Of a stretch of DNA of 64,000 nucleotides, positions 20,536 to 30,303 are shown one piece after another. The position numbers were made by a program, and so were the translations under genes. Source of the DNA: an uncultured Prochlorococcus sp. (GTDB lineage Bacteria; Cyanobacteriota; Cyanobacteriia; PCC-6307; Cyanobiaceae). The stretch is taken from contig CACIYC010000005.1 of the NCBI GenBank assembly GCA_902590775.1, positions 1-64,000 on the forward strand, given 5' to 3'. Every line of letters starts with the position of its first letter. The stretch's first letter is position 1. A model generated the notes under the pieces. It was not told where the DNA came from and did not search any database. It saw only the letters and a list, made by a program, of their open reading frames with translations.

Positions 20536-20760
20536 GTGCTCAAGTGGCATGATAGATACATGAAAAGAATATTTGGTCGATGGATACTGCCTGACTGGAA
20601 AAGCATGTCCTCTCAGGAGAGATTAGTGTTTAAGAGATTTTGCTTGCTACCTTTAGTTGCTTATGGGATATTTGTTTTTCTACATGAGTATGCATTAACT
20701 TTTCTTATAATAATTGCAATATTTTTTACTTACAATTTTTTTAAAAATACAAAAAAGTAG
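20536..20760 (+). CDS. Small membrane protein
   Basis: ORF track; likely start MKRIFGRWILPDWKSMSSQE. Confidence 0.55.
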   Translation: MLKWHDRYMKRIFGRWILPDWKSMSSQERLVFKRFCLLPLVAYGIFVFLHEYALTFLIIIAIFFTYNFFKNTKK

Positions 20761-20891
20761 AGAAATGCTAGTTCTGAACACCAGTTTTTCTTGATCATCA
20801 CAATCTTACTTATGTAAATGAGTTAAAACTGTACTTTTTACTTATGGCGTAAAGCAATACTTTTGATATAAAGAAGATAAGCTGAAAGGTA

Positions 20892-20993
20892 ATGATGTCC
20901 ACCTTCGCTCGCTTGTCTAGGTCTGAAATTATTCATGGTCGTGTTGCTATGATTTTAATAGTTGCACTATTAATTGTTAAAAGTTTTATCTAA
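20892..20993 (+). CDS. Mini high-light-inducible (Hli/ELIP-like) protein, 33 aa
   Basis: MMSTFARLSRSEIIHGRVAMILIVALLIVKSFI; ExxxGRxAM chlorophyll-binding-type motif. Confidence 0.65.
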   Translation: MMSTFARLSRSEIIHGRVAMILIVALLIVKSFI

Positions 20994-21443
20994 TCCATAA
21001 TTTATCTAATTTTGCACTGTTCAAAAAGAGTTTTAAAAAATAATATCTAATAAATATGAATTTTATTCCAGTTAAGAACTTAGTTTTAAATTAGCTTTAT
21101 CTGCTTTCCGTATAATTTTTTGTGCTTCTTTCCTTGATAAACAAGTTTCTGCTTTTGTTTGCAATTTTAAGAGCTTAGCGTGTTGTTTCTTAGGATTCAT
21201 TAAATGCTTTTTTAAGTATTAGTGGTGAAATGAAAAATCTTCTAATCAGTAGAGAATTAAGCTTTTGACTCGTTTTTTTTTAATTTAGAAGCTTTACGGG
21301 TAAATTAACAGAAAAAAATGCTTAGTCAGTTATGGAAGTGACACTTTGATTTTGGGATATGTTTCAGTGAGATTTTGTTTTTTGGAACTTGTATTGCTAT
21401 CAGGAGGCAAACTGTCCCTATCTTGCGGTAGGTAAATACCCCT

Positions 21444-21785
21444 ATGAGCTATAAATATGAAATTGTTCGTTTGGTTTTTGTGATGCATTCACAGAGTAGC
21501 TTGCCAGGAGTTGGAATAAAAGAACGTTTGATCAGATTTACGAATAGAAAATTGGATGACTTGACAGATCGTCAGAAGACTTTTCTCAAGAAAGCCTGGG
21601 GGATACTTACTTATAAGTGGAGATGGCAAATAGCTATGAATGTTCCATATCTTTTGATTTTTCTATTGGATAGGACTATCCCAGCGGTTCATGAATTTGA
21701 TATGGCTTTGTTGTCAGTCATTACTTCTAAGTTCCCTTTACCTGCTTCCTTGCTTTCAGTGATGGGACTTGGCAATTTTCATTAA
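21444..21785 (+). CDS. Membrane protein with 'RTxPAVHxF' motif
   Basis: ORF track; motif shared with 43428-43616. Confidence 0.5.
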   Translation: MSYKYEIVRLVFVMHSQSSLPGVGIKERLIRFTNRKLDDLTDRQKTFLKKAWGILTYKWRWQIAMNVPYLLIFLLDRTIPAVHEFDMALLSVITSKFPLPASLLSVMGLGNFH

Positions 21786-22073
21786 TCCCTACCCCAAGCA
21801 GTGCGAAGGCTTTCATTGAATTTATACTGCTCTCTATTGGAGCCCAGGTTTTGAATCAATTTACTTGTAGCAAATTGAGCTTGAGTCGAGACTTTGGATC
21901 TGACTTTGGAAGCAGTAGCGGCAGCAGGCATAGTAAATCTGAGATGCTATACAAATATCTTTAGCACTTTAAAGGTCATTCAAATTAGTTGCATTCTTAA
22001 TATTTCATGGACTAGTAATGAAACTCCTGCTATTTGTAAAATGTAATATCCAATACTAAAACGCTTATTCTCA

Positions 22074-22209
22074 TGATTAATGAAAATATCGCAGAAATTC
22101 TTCTTGCTGCAATTCTCGTTTCAACAACTTATGACAAGGATCAGCCCGTAATCAAGTGGGGTGGATTAGTGGTTGCTGTGGGGGCAGTTGTTTCAGCTCT
22201 CTTTGGTTA
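22074..22209 (+). CDS. Small TM protein (about 45 aa; boundaries approximate)
   Basis: MINENIAEILLAAILVSTTYDKDQPVIKWGGLVVAVGAVVSALFG; followed by terminator. Confidence 0.5.
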
Positions 22210-22272
22210 AGGAGAGTAAATTACCCTTTGCCTTGAGTTACATCTATTTCTAGAGCAAGCCCTCAGGGTTTT

Positions 22273-22312
22273 AAAAAGATAGGTTTCCAATATTTTGGGG
22301 ACCTATCTTTTT
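22273..22312 (+). terminator. Strong hairpin terminator
   Basis: AAAAAGATAGGTTTCC...GGGGACCTATCTTTTT (16-bp stem with two GU). Confidence 0.8.
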
Positions 22313-22889
22313 ACCTGAAAAATATTTTCATATCTCTTTTTTTATACGTCATCGTAAGTGAAGATAAAATATAAGCCCCAAGAAACCCCAATTATTAGAA
22401 GGCCAATCATAAAGTTGACAGACCATACCAAGTCGCCATTCATAAGTCTCTAAATTTCATTAGAGATTGTTATAACCAATTTTTTCAACAACTGCTGAAA
22501 AGAGCTGGTTTAGCTATTTATCCTTGTTTGATTGCTTAAGTAATAGCAAGTAGGTAATTATGGCGAAATTTTCTCTTAAAGAATACTTTCTCTTAGTTAA
22601 ATAACTTGCATCTTGATGTTTATAATTTGTTTTAAGATTAACTCCTTGTTTAAAATATTAGCTTTTTAGAGTATTTGCTTTTTCACTCTTGTATGGGAAT
22701 TATTATGGTAAGCTTTTTTAAAATGCTCTATGCCATATACTTTTTATCTAGGGTCATTAAATGTATATTAATCTACTAATTTATGAAATTTTTTTTAGGT
22801 GTTCTAAAAATTTCTTATGGCTAATTTAAAATGATAATTATTATTTTATCTAAATGTGTCTGTTCTAAATTTAAGGAGCTGTATTAATT

Positions 22890-23507
22890 TTGGACGATAG
22901 ACTTTACTTTCCTGCAGTTCAGCGTAATAAAAGCTGCATTGGAGATTTACTTGAAACTTTTCTTCCTGAAAAAGGATTAGTTCTCGAAATAGCTAGTGGC
23001 AGTGGGGAGCATGCAGTTTTTTTTCAAAAGCGTTTCCAAGGAATTAGATGGCAAACAAGTGATCCAGAAGAATTACATCGAAAAAGTATTAGTGATTGGA
23101 TTGCTTATGATGGATTAACTAACAAGATGCCTCAACCAATTGATATAGATGTAGAGAAACGCCCATGGTCTTTAAATAGAGACCTTAGTCAAAACCTTAT
23201 AGGAATTATTTGTATAAACATGATCCATATTTCACCTTGGTCTTGCTCAATAGCACTGTTCGAAGAATCTAGAAAAATCTTAAAAAAAGATCAATTCTTA
23301 ATTATATATGGACCTTTTAAAATTCACGGAAAACATATTAGTGAAAGTAATTTTTTGTTTGATAAGGCTTTAAAAAAACAAAATTCTAGTTGGGGCGTTA
23401 GGAATTTAGATGGCCTTAATGAATTGGCAAGTAAAAATGGATTTAAACATCATGAATATTTTCAAATGCCAGCCAATAATTTCTTTCTCATTTACCACCT
23501 TAACTAA
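22890..23507 (+). CDS. DUF938 family SAM-dependent methyltransferase-like protein
   Basis: RLYFPAVQRNKSCI, LEIASGSGEHAVFFQ, INMIHISPW, YGPFK. Confidence 0.85.
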   Translation: MDDRLYFPAVQRNKSCIGDLLETFLPEKGLVLEIASGSGEHAVFFQKRFQGIRWQTSDPEELHRKSISDWIAYDGLTNKMPQPIDIDVEKRPWSLNRDLSQNLIGIICINMIHISPWSCSIALFEESRKILKKDQFLIIYGPFKIHGKHISESNFLFDKALKKQNSSWGVRNLDGLNELASKNGFKHHEYFQMPANNFFLIYHLN

Positions 23508-23533
23508 ATATAGTAAGCCTCTAGGTTCTTTTG

Positions 23534-23683
23534 ATGACCTGGCAAGGATCACTCAAGTTACATGCTAGTAGTGTGTTAAGAGCCCTATTGGCAATATGTC
23601 GCACTAGATGTATGGTTTGTGAATTGCATGCCTTGATGCCCTTAGTTCAGGCTTTGTTGCATACATTTTTTATTTGTATGTAA
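23534..23683 (+). CDS. Small Cys-containing hypothetical peptide (49 aa)
   Basis: MTWQGSLKLHASSVLRALLAICRTRCMVCELHALMPLVQALLHTFFICM. Confidence 0.3.
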   Translation: MTWQGSLKLHASSVLRALLAICRTRCMVCELHALMPLVQALLHTFFICM

Positions 23684-23751
23684 CGTTGCTCTCCTGCTGA
23701 TTATTTAAAACTTCAAGGCAATTCAAAAGGAGAGTCTTTAACCCAAAAAAA

Positions 23752-23982
23752 TTGATCCAAAAACGTCCTCATTCCTTTCACCTAAGAGAAAACTTCAAAG
23801 GCCGAATGTATTTTGATAAAGAAAAATTGTTGAGGGATACCTCTGCAGATGCCATTAGACTTTTTGAGCAAGTAAAAAATCAAAAGTTATCTCCAGAATG
23901 TTTGAAACTCATAGTTGACTCTTTTGCTCATGCTGACAAGGGATCTTTAAGAAGAGCTGGCTTTGTTGACTCAGATTGCTAA
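23752..23982 (+). CDS. Hypothetical protein (non-ATG start)
   Basis: ORF track. Confidence 0.5.
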   Translation: MIQKRPHSFHLRENFKGRMYFDKEKLLRDTSADAIRLFEQVKNQKLSPECLKLIVDSFAHADKGSLRRAGFVDSDC

Positions 23983-24421
23983 TCTCAAAATAATAATTCT
24001 TTTTTATCGATTTACTTTCTCCATGAAATCTAAAGAGAAAAGCTTAAACTTAGACCCTTTAGAGGATTTTACAGAAGAACAAATAGCAGAATTGATTAAA
24101 TCAAATGAGGATTTGGATCAGGAAAAGGAGAGGATCATAAAAGAAGAAATTGAAGATGCAAGAAGGAAATATGAAAAAAACCCTTTTATTAGAATTAGAA
24201 AATCACCGATTGAAATTTTAAATAGATCTTTGTTTTTTGTATTTTTAGGAAGTTTTTTATTTTCTTTATTTTTAGTATATTCCACAAATAGTTTATGGTT
24301 TGCCTGGTATTTAATTAGTGCCTTCTCCTGTATTTTGTATACACCAAATAGGAAAGCTCTTAAGGAATTAATTGATGCCTGGCCTAATCTTGTGGATCTA
24401 ATAAAGGTTCGCAGAAAATAA
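23963..24421 (+). CDS. Membrane protein with acidic N-terminus; true start likely MKSKEKSLN (24023)
   Basis: ORF track; coiled N-terminus plus two TM segments. Confidence 0.65.
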   Translation: MLTQIANLKIIILFYRFTFSMKSKEKSLNLDPLEDFTEEQIAELIKSNEDLDQEKERIIKEEIEDARRKYEKNPFIRIRKSPIEILNRSLFFVFLGSFLFSLFLVYSTNSLWFAWYLISAFSCILYTPNRKALKELIDAWPNLVDLIKVRRK

Positions 24422-24461
24422 ATCTCTTATCTTTATTTATTTTAGGAGATTTGAACTATCT

Positions 24462-24731
24462 CTATTTCTCATAAGAGTCTAATCCAGCAACAAAAGGAAA
24501 AACTTGATCATCACCTAGATCAGGTCGTTCACTATACTTTAATGGATCAGTTACTTGATCATTTGATTTTTGAATATTGTCTGATTGGTCAATGACAATA
24601 TTCAATGGATTGTCTCCATTTGCTTCAGGAGAGAGGGCATTAGCAATAAGTTCTCCTCTAAAAAATATTGAAGAAATTAATGCAAGAGATAGAAGTGAAA
24701 AAGAAAATGCTCTAAGGAATGTATTTAGCAT
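24462..24731 (-). CDS. Exported hypothetical protein
   Basis: Signal-peptide-like N-terminus. Confidence 0.55.
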   Translation of the reverse strand: MLNTFLRAFSFSLLSLALISSIFFRGELIANALSPEANGDNPLNIVIDQSDNIQKSNDQVTDPLKYSERPDLGDDQVFPFVAGLDSYEK

Positions 24732-24811
24732 AGGTTTTTTTTAGATACTATATTTAAGCAGTTTTTCGCCCTCCCTTTCAAAGGGATGGTGGCAATTCTT
24801 TAATCTAAATT

Positions 24812-24991
24812 TTATTTCTTTAAAATTTCTTCTAGTTGCTTTCTTGTTTCAGCCAATGGATCTTTCTTGCGGTCAAAAATTCCTTGCTTCTTAAGATCCC
24901 CTAAAGTATTTAAAATCCAGTAGGCTTGAAGGCCAAAAAACATTACTCCAAATATGGCTAAAGCAATAGTTCCAGGAGGTAAATTTTCCAT
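24812..24991 (-). CDS. Small TM protein (59 aa)
   Basis: MENLPPGTIALAIFGVMFFGLQAYWILNTLGDLKKQGIFDRKKDPLAETRKQLEEILKK. Confidence 0.6.
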   Translation of the reverse strand: MENLPPGTIALAIFGVMFFGLQAYWILNTLGDLKKQGIFDRKKDPLAETRKQLEEILKK

Positions 24992-25060
24992 TGACCTAGG
25001 CTAGGAACTAATAATCTAGTAGTGTAATTAAATCTAGGATTAAGACATCAGGGAATTATT

Positions 25061-25255
25061 ATGTTCAATATGAATAGGGGGGAAAAAAAAGAAAATCTCA
25101 TCCAAAGATTTGGCAAATGGGGACCAATAATAGCTTTTGTTTGGGTTGGATCTCATGTTGTTGTTCCTTTAGTACTGCTTCGAATCCCAGTCTTTCAAAA
25201 ATATTTGATTTCTTTCCTAAATAAAATGCCTTTTGAAATACCTGGCATTGGTTAA
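25061..25255 (+). CDS. Small membrane protein
   Basis: ORF track. Confidence 0.5.
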   Translation: MFNMNRGEKKENLIQRFGKWGPIIAFVWVGSHVVVPLVLLRIPVFQKYLISFLNKMPFEIPGIG

Positions 25256-25438
25256 AATTGATTAGATTTGACTATTGATTTTATTATTGATATTTCTTCG
25301 AGATCTCCAAATATTCTTTGAGGGTTGCTCTAAATTTTTTGTTTTAGGTAAATCATATAAACGAAATTCAAGGAAGAATCTTTAAATGAGACTTGTATCA
25401 ATATGAACTACCAAGCAATTTATAATTGAATACAATAT

Positions 25439-25498
25439 TTTTGTAGCAAAAGCTACAAAAACGTTCAACTTGCTACAAAGCAAGCAGTATTACTGCTT
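25439..25498 (+). promoter_or_regulatory. Two consecutive palindromes upstream of the DUF4278-like gene
   Basis: TTTTTGTAGC-aaaa-GCTACAAAAA, then AAGCAGTA-t-TACTGCTT. Confidence 0.55.
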
Positions 25499-25541
25499 AG
25501 GCCATGGAACGGTGACTTAAGTGATTTTAGGAGTCTCAATC

Positions 25542-25712
25542 ATGACTACTCTTTTTTACCGTGGACACGATTATGTTCAACATAAAGAACCAGCTGTAAA
25601 AGCATGTTCTGAGTTGACTTATAGACGTGAGCACTACAACACTTGTAGAGAGACAATTGGAACTGACTTTCACTCAACATTTTCTTATCGCGGTACCAAA
25701 TACGCTAAATGA
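25542..25712 (+). CDS. DUF4278-like small protein
   Basis: MTTLFYRGHDYVQHKEPAV...FSYRGTKYAK. Confidence 0.65.
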   Translation: MTTLFYRGHDYVQHKEPAVKACSELTYRREHYNTCRETIGTDFHSTFSYRGTKYAK

Positions 25713-25849
25713 TCAGAAAATTATTGAATACTTAAATAGTTCGATTTCCTCTGTAAAAGTTCAGATATGCGAATAATTAAAAATCACCCTATTAGAGAAT
25801 AAAAACTATAGGCCAATAATCTATAGATAATATGATTATTAAATCACCT

Positions 25850-26041
25850 TTAGAATCCTTTAGGCCTGACTTTATTAGATTTTAATGATTGATTTTTTAC
25901 ACTTGGTTTAAGTTGTCTAACTAATGTGAAGCCTAGGGCTCCAATAAGCACCAAAAGAAAAAGTATCATTGACCATATAACTAACGAAGTGGTTAATGAA
26001 AAACCACTTGTATCCAATTTTTTAAGAAAAGAAAAATCCAT
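25850..26041 (-). CDS. Small membrane protein
   Basis: ORF track. Confidence 0.45.
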   Translation of the reverse strand: MDFSFLKKLDTSGFSLTTSLVIWSMILFLLVLIGALGFTLVRQLKPSVKNQSLKSNKVRPKGF

Positions 26042-26273
26042 TTTCCTGTTGTTTTTGGTTGTGTCTGTTTTTGAGTAATCAGTCCAAATGATATTTGTAT
26101 TTTTATGGAATCAATAGTGTTTGGTCAATAGCTTTTTTGGTTTTGAAAGCAATTCCCTGTAATAATAGAATGCTGTACCATATTTGTAAGATCTGTAATA
26201 TGTAGGTTTTGAGAATGTTTGATGTTCTTTCTTGTTCCATGAGATATTGTTGTGAGGTTTAGAAAAGAATTAG

Positions 26274-26462
26274 ATGACACTCAAAGACAAACTTTTCACA
26301 AAAGTATTTACCGAAGAGGGAACCGATCAGAGCAAAGAAGGTGTAAAACCTATGAAGCCAGATAATATTTTGCCAATTTTCCAAATAGGAATTGCTTTTT
26401 TGATGGCTGTAATTTGTATTACACCTATAGTAATTAATATAATTAATCAAGGAGGTCTCTAA
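26274..26462 (+). CDS. Small TM protein
   Basis: ORF track. Confidence 0.5.
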   Translation: MTLKDKLFTKVFTEEGTDQSKEGVKPMKPDNILPIFQIGIAFLMAVICITPIVINIINQGGL

Positions 26463-26614
26463 ACCTCAAATATTTTATATATGAGTTCTTGATTTTTAAA
26501 ATCAAAATTTGCTGCTGCTGTATTATTAAATTAGCAAAGTAAATCTAATCAGTAATATTTTTCAGCTCTTCTAAGTGCTCTAATAGAACCTTTATAATCT
26601 CCTAAATTATATTT

Positions 26615-26881
26615 TTAATTGCTTGCTTTATTTAATTTTTCTATGATCTTTATCTTTTTAGTTTTATTCAAGAAGTATCTATAATCATCAATTAAATTGT
26701 ATTTAGACCTACCTACTTTTAATCTCTTTATTAAAGAAAGATACTTTTCTTCACTTTCACTAAAATTTTTTGCTTTAATTCTATCTAATATTGCACCTTT
26801 ATAGTCTCCAGCTTTGTATTTTATTTCACTTGATTCAATTAAGTTTTTAACTAAACCCTCTATTAGATTGGGTATATTCAT
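26615..26881 (-). CDS. Hypothetical protein with TPR-like helices
   Basis: KAGDYKGAILDRIKAKNFSESEEKYLSLIKRL. Confidence 0.5.
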   Translation of the reverse strand: MNIPNLIEGLVKNLIESSEIKYKAGDYKGAILDRIKAKNFSESEEKYLSLIKRLKVGRSKYNLIDDYRYFLNKTKKIKIIEKLNKASN

Positions 26882-28145
26882 AAAAAATCTGATGGTTTTA
26901 ATGCTTATAGCTTTTTGTATTAGATTATAATTTGAAATTTAAAAGATTGTAAAGAAAAGAACTTCATTTGTAATTATAAAAATTGCTTTGAAAAATATAC
27001 ATTGTCAACTAGGTAAATGTCTTTGGCCTAAATTGATTGCAATATCTAGATTTATTTGTTGATTTTTTCTTTTAGTTTAGAGTTCTCAAGTTCCAATTCT
27101 CTTATTTCCTTCTGAGCTTGGTTGATTAGATCTAAAGTCCATTGCCAGTTTCTATCGATACAATATTTTTTTGCAGATTCCCAATCCATAAGATTAAAAA
27201 ATAACAAGCTTCTTGTATTAGTAATTATATAGCTTCCCAAACAACTCATCAATCTATCTACTTAAATAATTTAATAAAAAGCTATTGACTATCATTATAA
27301 AATTTACTTCCTCTAAATCTTTTGTATAGGTAAATTATTTGTATTTATAAATTTATTATTAAAAATCTCTATGATATGTAGAATTTTTTATTGAGGTTTA
27401 ACTAGTCTTATAAAAGAAATGATGATTTAATCTTACTTTTAGTAATCCTTATTTAAATTTTATTTTAATTTTAAATATTTTCCTTATTTTTCCTATAGGT
27501 ATTATCTTTTTGATTTGAGATTCAATTTGCTTGTCAACCATATCTTTTACCATTTGTATAAGAAATATTAAAAGCAAGAGTCCTGCAAACAAAAACACTT
27601 CAATGGCGATTAATTGCATAATTAAGTTTTTCTTGAAGAACAGAAATTACTAGCGAACAGAACCATTGTCCTGAAAATGATCTAATCCGCTATTAATCGA
27701 ACGAAATTGGTTGTAATTTTTATATTACATAAAAGTATTATTATAGTAAATTCTAGATTTTATTTATATACGTCTTAGTAGCAATTTAATTTAGACGACC
27801 ATACCTTTGATTAACTTTACTCATTTGAATAGGATTTATATAATTACTAATAAAATTAGTCAAGTACTCAAGTTAATATATAACAAAGTAAATATTTTGG
27901 ACTATTTATGCTTATGAGTTTTATTTAGAATAAAGGTCTAAAATGCTTCTTTATTCTTTAACATTTATTTTTGGAATAGAAAAGAATCTGAATACCTTTT
28001 AACTATCTCCTATAAGCTTAATTATTATTTTCTCCTATACAGCCTTTTTTGGGTCATTTATGTATTTTCTTAATAAATTTGCTAGAAATAGAGAAAATCA
28101 ACACATTAAAACTATAGAAAAAATGAAATAATAGATAATTTAAGT

Positions 28146-28373
28146 ATGAATGATTCATTTATTAATAAGTTTAACAAAAATCCAGATATATCTCTAAAGC
28201 AACATTTAAAATCAGCCTCTCCTATATATAAAATTTTTCCTAGAAAAAAATCTAATGTTTCTAGTACAACTTTAGTAGAGATTAGCACTTTTGCTTTAAT
28301 GCTATTAGGCGGCTCAGGATATTTGTCTTTAGAGACTAGTAGGAATTTATATAATAATTTTTTGGATAATTAA
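28146..28373 (+). CDS. Hypothetical protein
   Basis: ORF track. Confidence 0.4.
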   Translation: MNDSFINKFNKNPDISLKQHLKSASPIYKIFPRKKSNVSSTTLVEISTFALMLLGGSGYLSLETSRNLYNNFLDN

Positions 28374-28620
28374 AGCGAAGGATTTTTGGAAATAAAAAAG
28401 GAGGCATTTGTGATCCCTGTGAATGCGTTTCCGATTTTTAAAAGTTCTTCTAAAGAAGTTTATAAAATTAACTAAAAAAGCTTTCTCCTTCAATTCCTCA
28501 GGTACATTAAAGAGTACATTATATGAATACCAACAAAATTTTTGATTTCCATCTTTAATTCTTTCTTAAATGACAATTTTGTCATATACTATTGTACTAT
28601 ATTGATCTTCTATATTATTT

Positions 28621-28845
28621 ATGTCTAATTCTTTATTCACTATCGTGTCAGAATTTATATACCATTTGACTTGGTATCAATACCTTTTAGAGACTATCTC
28701 ATTACTTTTACTTTTAATTACTTTTCTTTTTAATTCCAAAGAAAATAAAAAGTTTCTTTTGTGGAAAAGGTTTTTAAGAAGCTCTAGTTTCCTGATAGCA
28801 TTCTCAACGCTTGCTATACCTTGGATGCTTTCTGGTAAATTATAG
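28621..28845 (+). CDS. Small membrane protein
   Basis: ORF track. Confidence 0.4.
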   Translation: MSNSLFTIVSEFIYHLTWYQYLLETISLLLLLITFLFNSKENKKFLLWKRFLRSSSFLIAFSTLAIPWMLSGKL

Positions 28846-29128
28846 TTATTTATTTTTTACTATTGTATTTCCAGTCATTTTCCTTTTTTTTATTATTTTG
28901 GAAGTTTCATATTTACAATGAATTCCTTCACTCATCTTTTGGATAATCGTAGTATCAAGCTAGATTCAATAGAGTTATGATCGATAGATTGACTTTCTTA
29001 GTCTCACTTTTTTTTAAGTACATCAAGTAAAATTTCAGAGCATTAAAATATATCTAGCATTTCTTTGCTTTTTAAGGTTAATTGATTATGTATCTAATAT
29101 CTCCCTCCATCAAAGAGGCTTTTTCAGA

Positions 29129-29281
29129 ATGTGGAGTAAAAGAATTGCTAAGCTCTTGCGCATAGATGAATTGCTTTTAGGTGGTGCCTCTATGTATGAG
29201 GAAGATTTAATGAGGATTGAATCCTCTGAAATAAAATGGAATTCATCATTTTTGCAAAAATACTATAACAATGGTAATTAG
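29129..29281 (+). CDS. Small hypothetical protein (50 aa)
   Basis: MWSKRIAKLLRIDELLLGGASMYEEDLMRIESSEIKWNSSFLQKYYNNGN. Confidence 0.4.
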   Translation: MWSKRIAKLLRIDELLLGGASMYEEDLMRIESSEIKWNSSFLQKYYNNGN

Positions 29282-29549
29282 ACTTTTGAACTACGATTTT
29301 TTTCTTATTGGATTTTTAAAATATTTTAAAAGAAATTACAGCAAGTTTCTAAAGTCTTTTTATCTCTCAGGTCAATTCTAACTAATAAATTAAAGATTGA
29401 AATTATTTTCTGTTCTTTTGTATTTTATTGTCCTCTGAATTGAAGACGGCTTAAAACATATCCAATTGCTAAATTAATGGGTTGTCAATTTTTTAATAAG
29501 ATATGGATAGGCATAACATTCTGAAGTTAGCATTTGACAGAATGGACAT

Positions 29550-29580
29550 AAAAAAGGCCTCCTTGGTTATTAAGGAGACC
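29550..29580 (-). terminator. Minus-strand terminator GGTCTCCTT-aataacc-AAGGAGGCC-TTTTTT
   Basis: 9-bp stem (one GU) followed by a U-tract on the minus strand. Confidence 0.7.
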
Positions 29581-29745
29581 AAAATGCTGAGAGATCCCCA
29601 TCACCCAGTTAATACCTAAACAATAGCAGTTATAAAAGCTCTTGAAAACCTAGCTAACACTACATATAGAATTGTCTTAATGAAATTGCTGTTAATTGGC
29701 TCTATCAGTAGTAGGACTTGTTTCTTCCTTTGAATGCCGTTATAA

Positions 29746-29798
29746 ATGGTATCCCCATCACTCGGACCCTTGGGACACCATACCTAGGGTCTTTTTTT
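29746..29798 (+). ncRNA. Candidate structured RNA 3' end: alternative hairpin ATGGTATCCC/GGGACACCAT overlapping terminator GACCCT..AGGGTC-TTTTTTT
   Basis: Base-pairing read by eye; 7-nt T-run at 29792-29798. Confidence 0.45.
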
Positions 29799-30136
29799 GT
29801 ATTTAATGGCCTTTTTCTTTACACGAGAAAGAAAAAACTAGCAACCTGTGGAAAAATCTAGCTAGACTTGTGATTTTCTGCCTTGCGTTCTCTTACAATC
29901 TTGGATTGAAATTGTCACAATTTATTCATATCTGTATGCAAATAATGCTTTTTTTAATTGAGCTGGCTTTTGAAATTATCAAAAAGTTGAAAAAAGAATT
30001 CATTCTGTTAGTTTCACTAACAGAACCGATTAAAAATATCAAAATGTACGAATGATCCTTGAATTAGTATTTTTGATCATTGCTCTGCTTGGTTGAAAGT
30101 GTTAGAAGAGGTTACTCGATATTTCGTTACTTGCTA

Positions 30137-30295
30137 ATGGACAGAGTAAGACTGGTAGCTCAACCTCTCCCAAGAGATGCTACTAAAGTAAAAATAGTTT
30201 CAAGAGAATGGGGAATTGAGAGATGTTATCGAACTCCTTCTGGAGATGATATTTGTTCTCCTGCCCCCTTTGAATCTTGGTCATGTAAAAAATAA
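30137..30295 (+). CDS. 'REWGIERCY' family small protein (within ORF 30080-30295; start MDRVRLVAQPLPRDATKVKIV)
   Basis: KIVSREWGIERCYRTPSGDDICSPAPFESWSCKK; paralog at 1020-1184. Confidence 0.65.
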   Translation: MDRVRLVAQPLPRDATKVKIVSREWGIERCYRTPSGDDICSPAPFESWSCKK

Positions 30296-30303
30296 TCGTT
30301 GAT

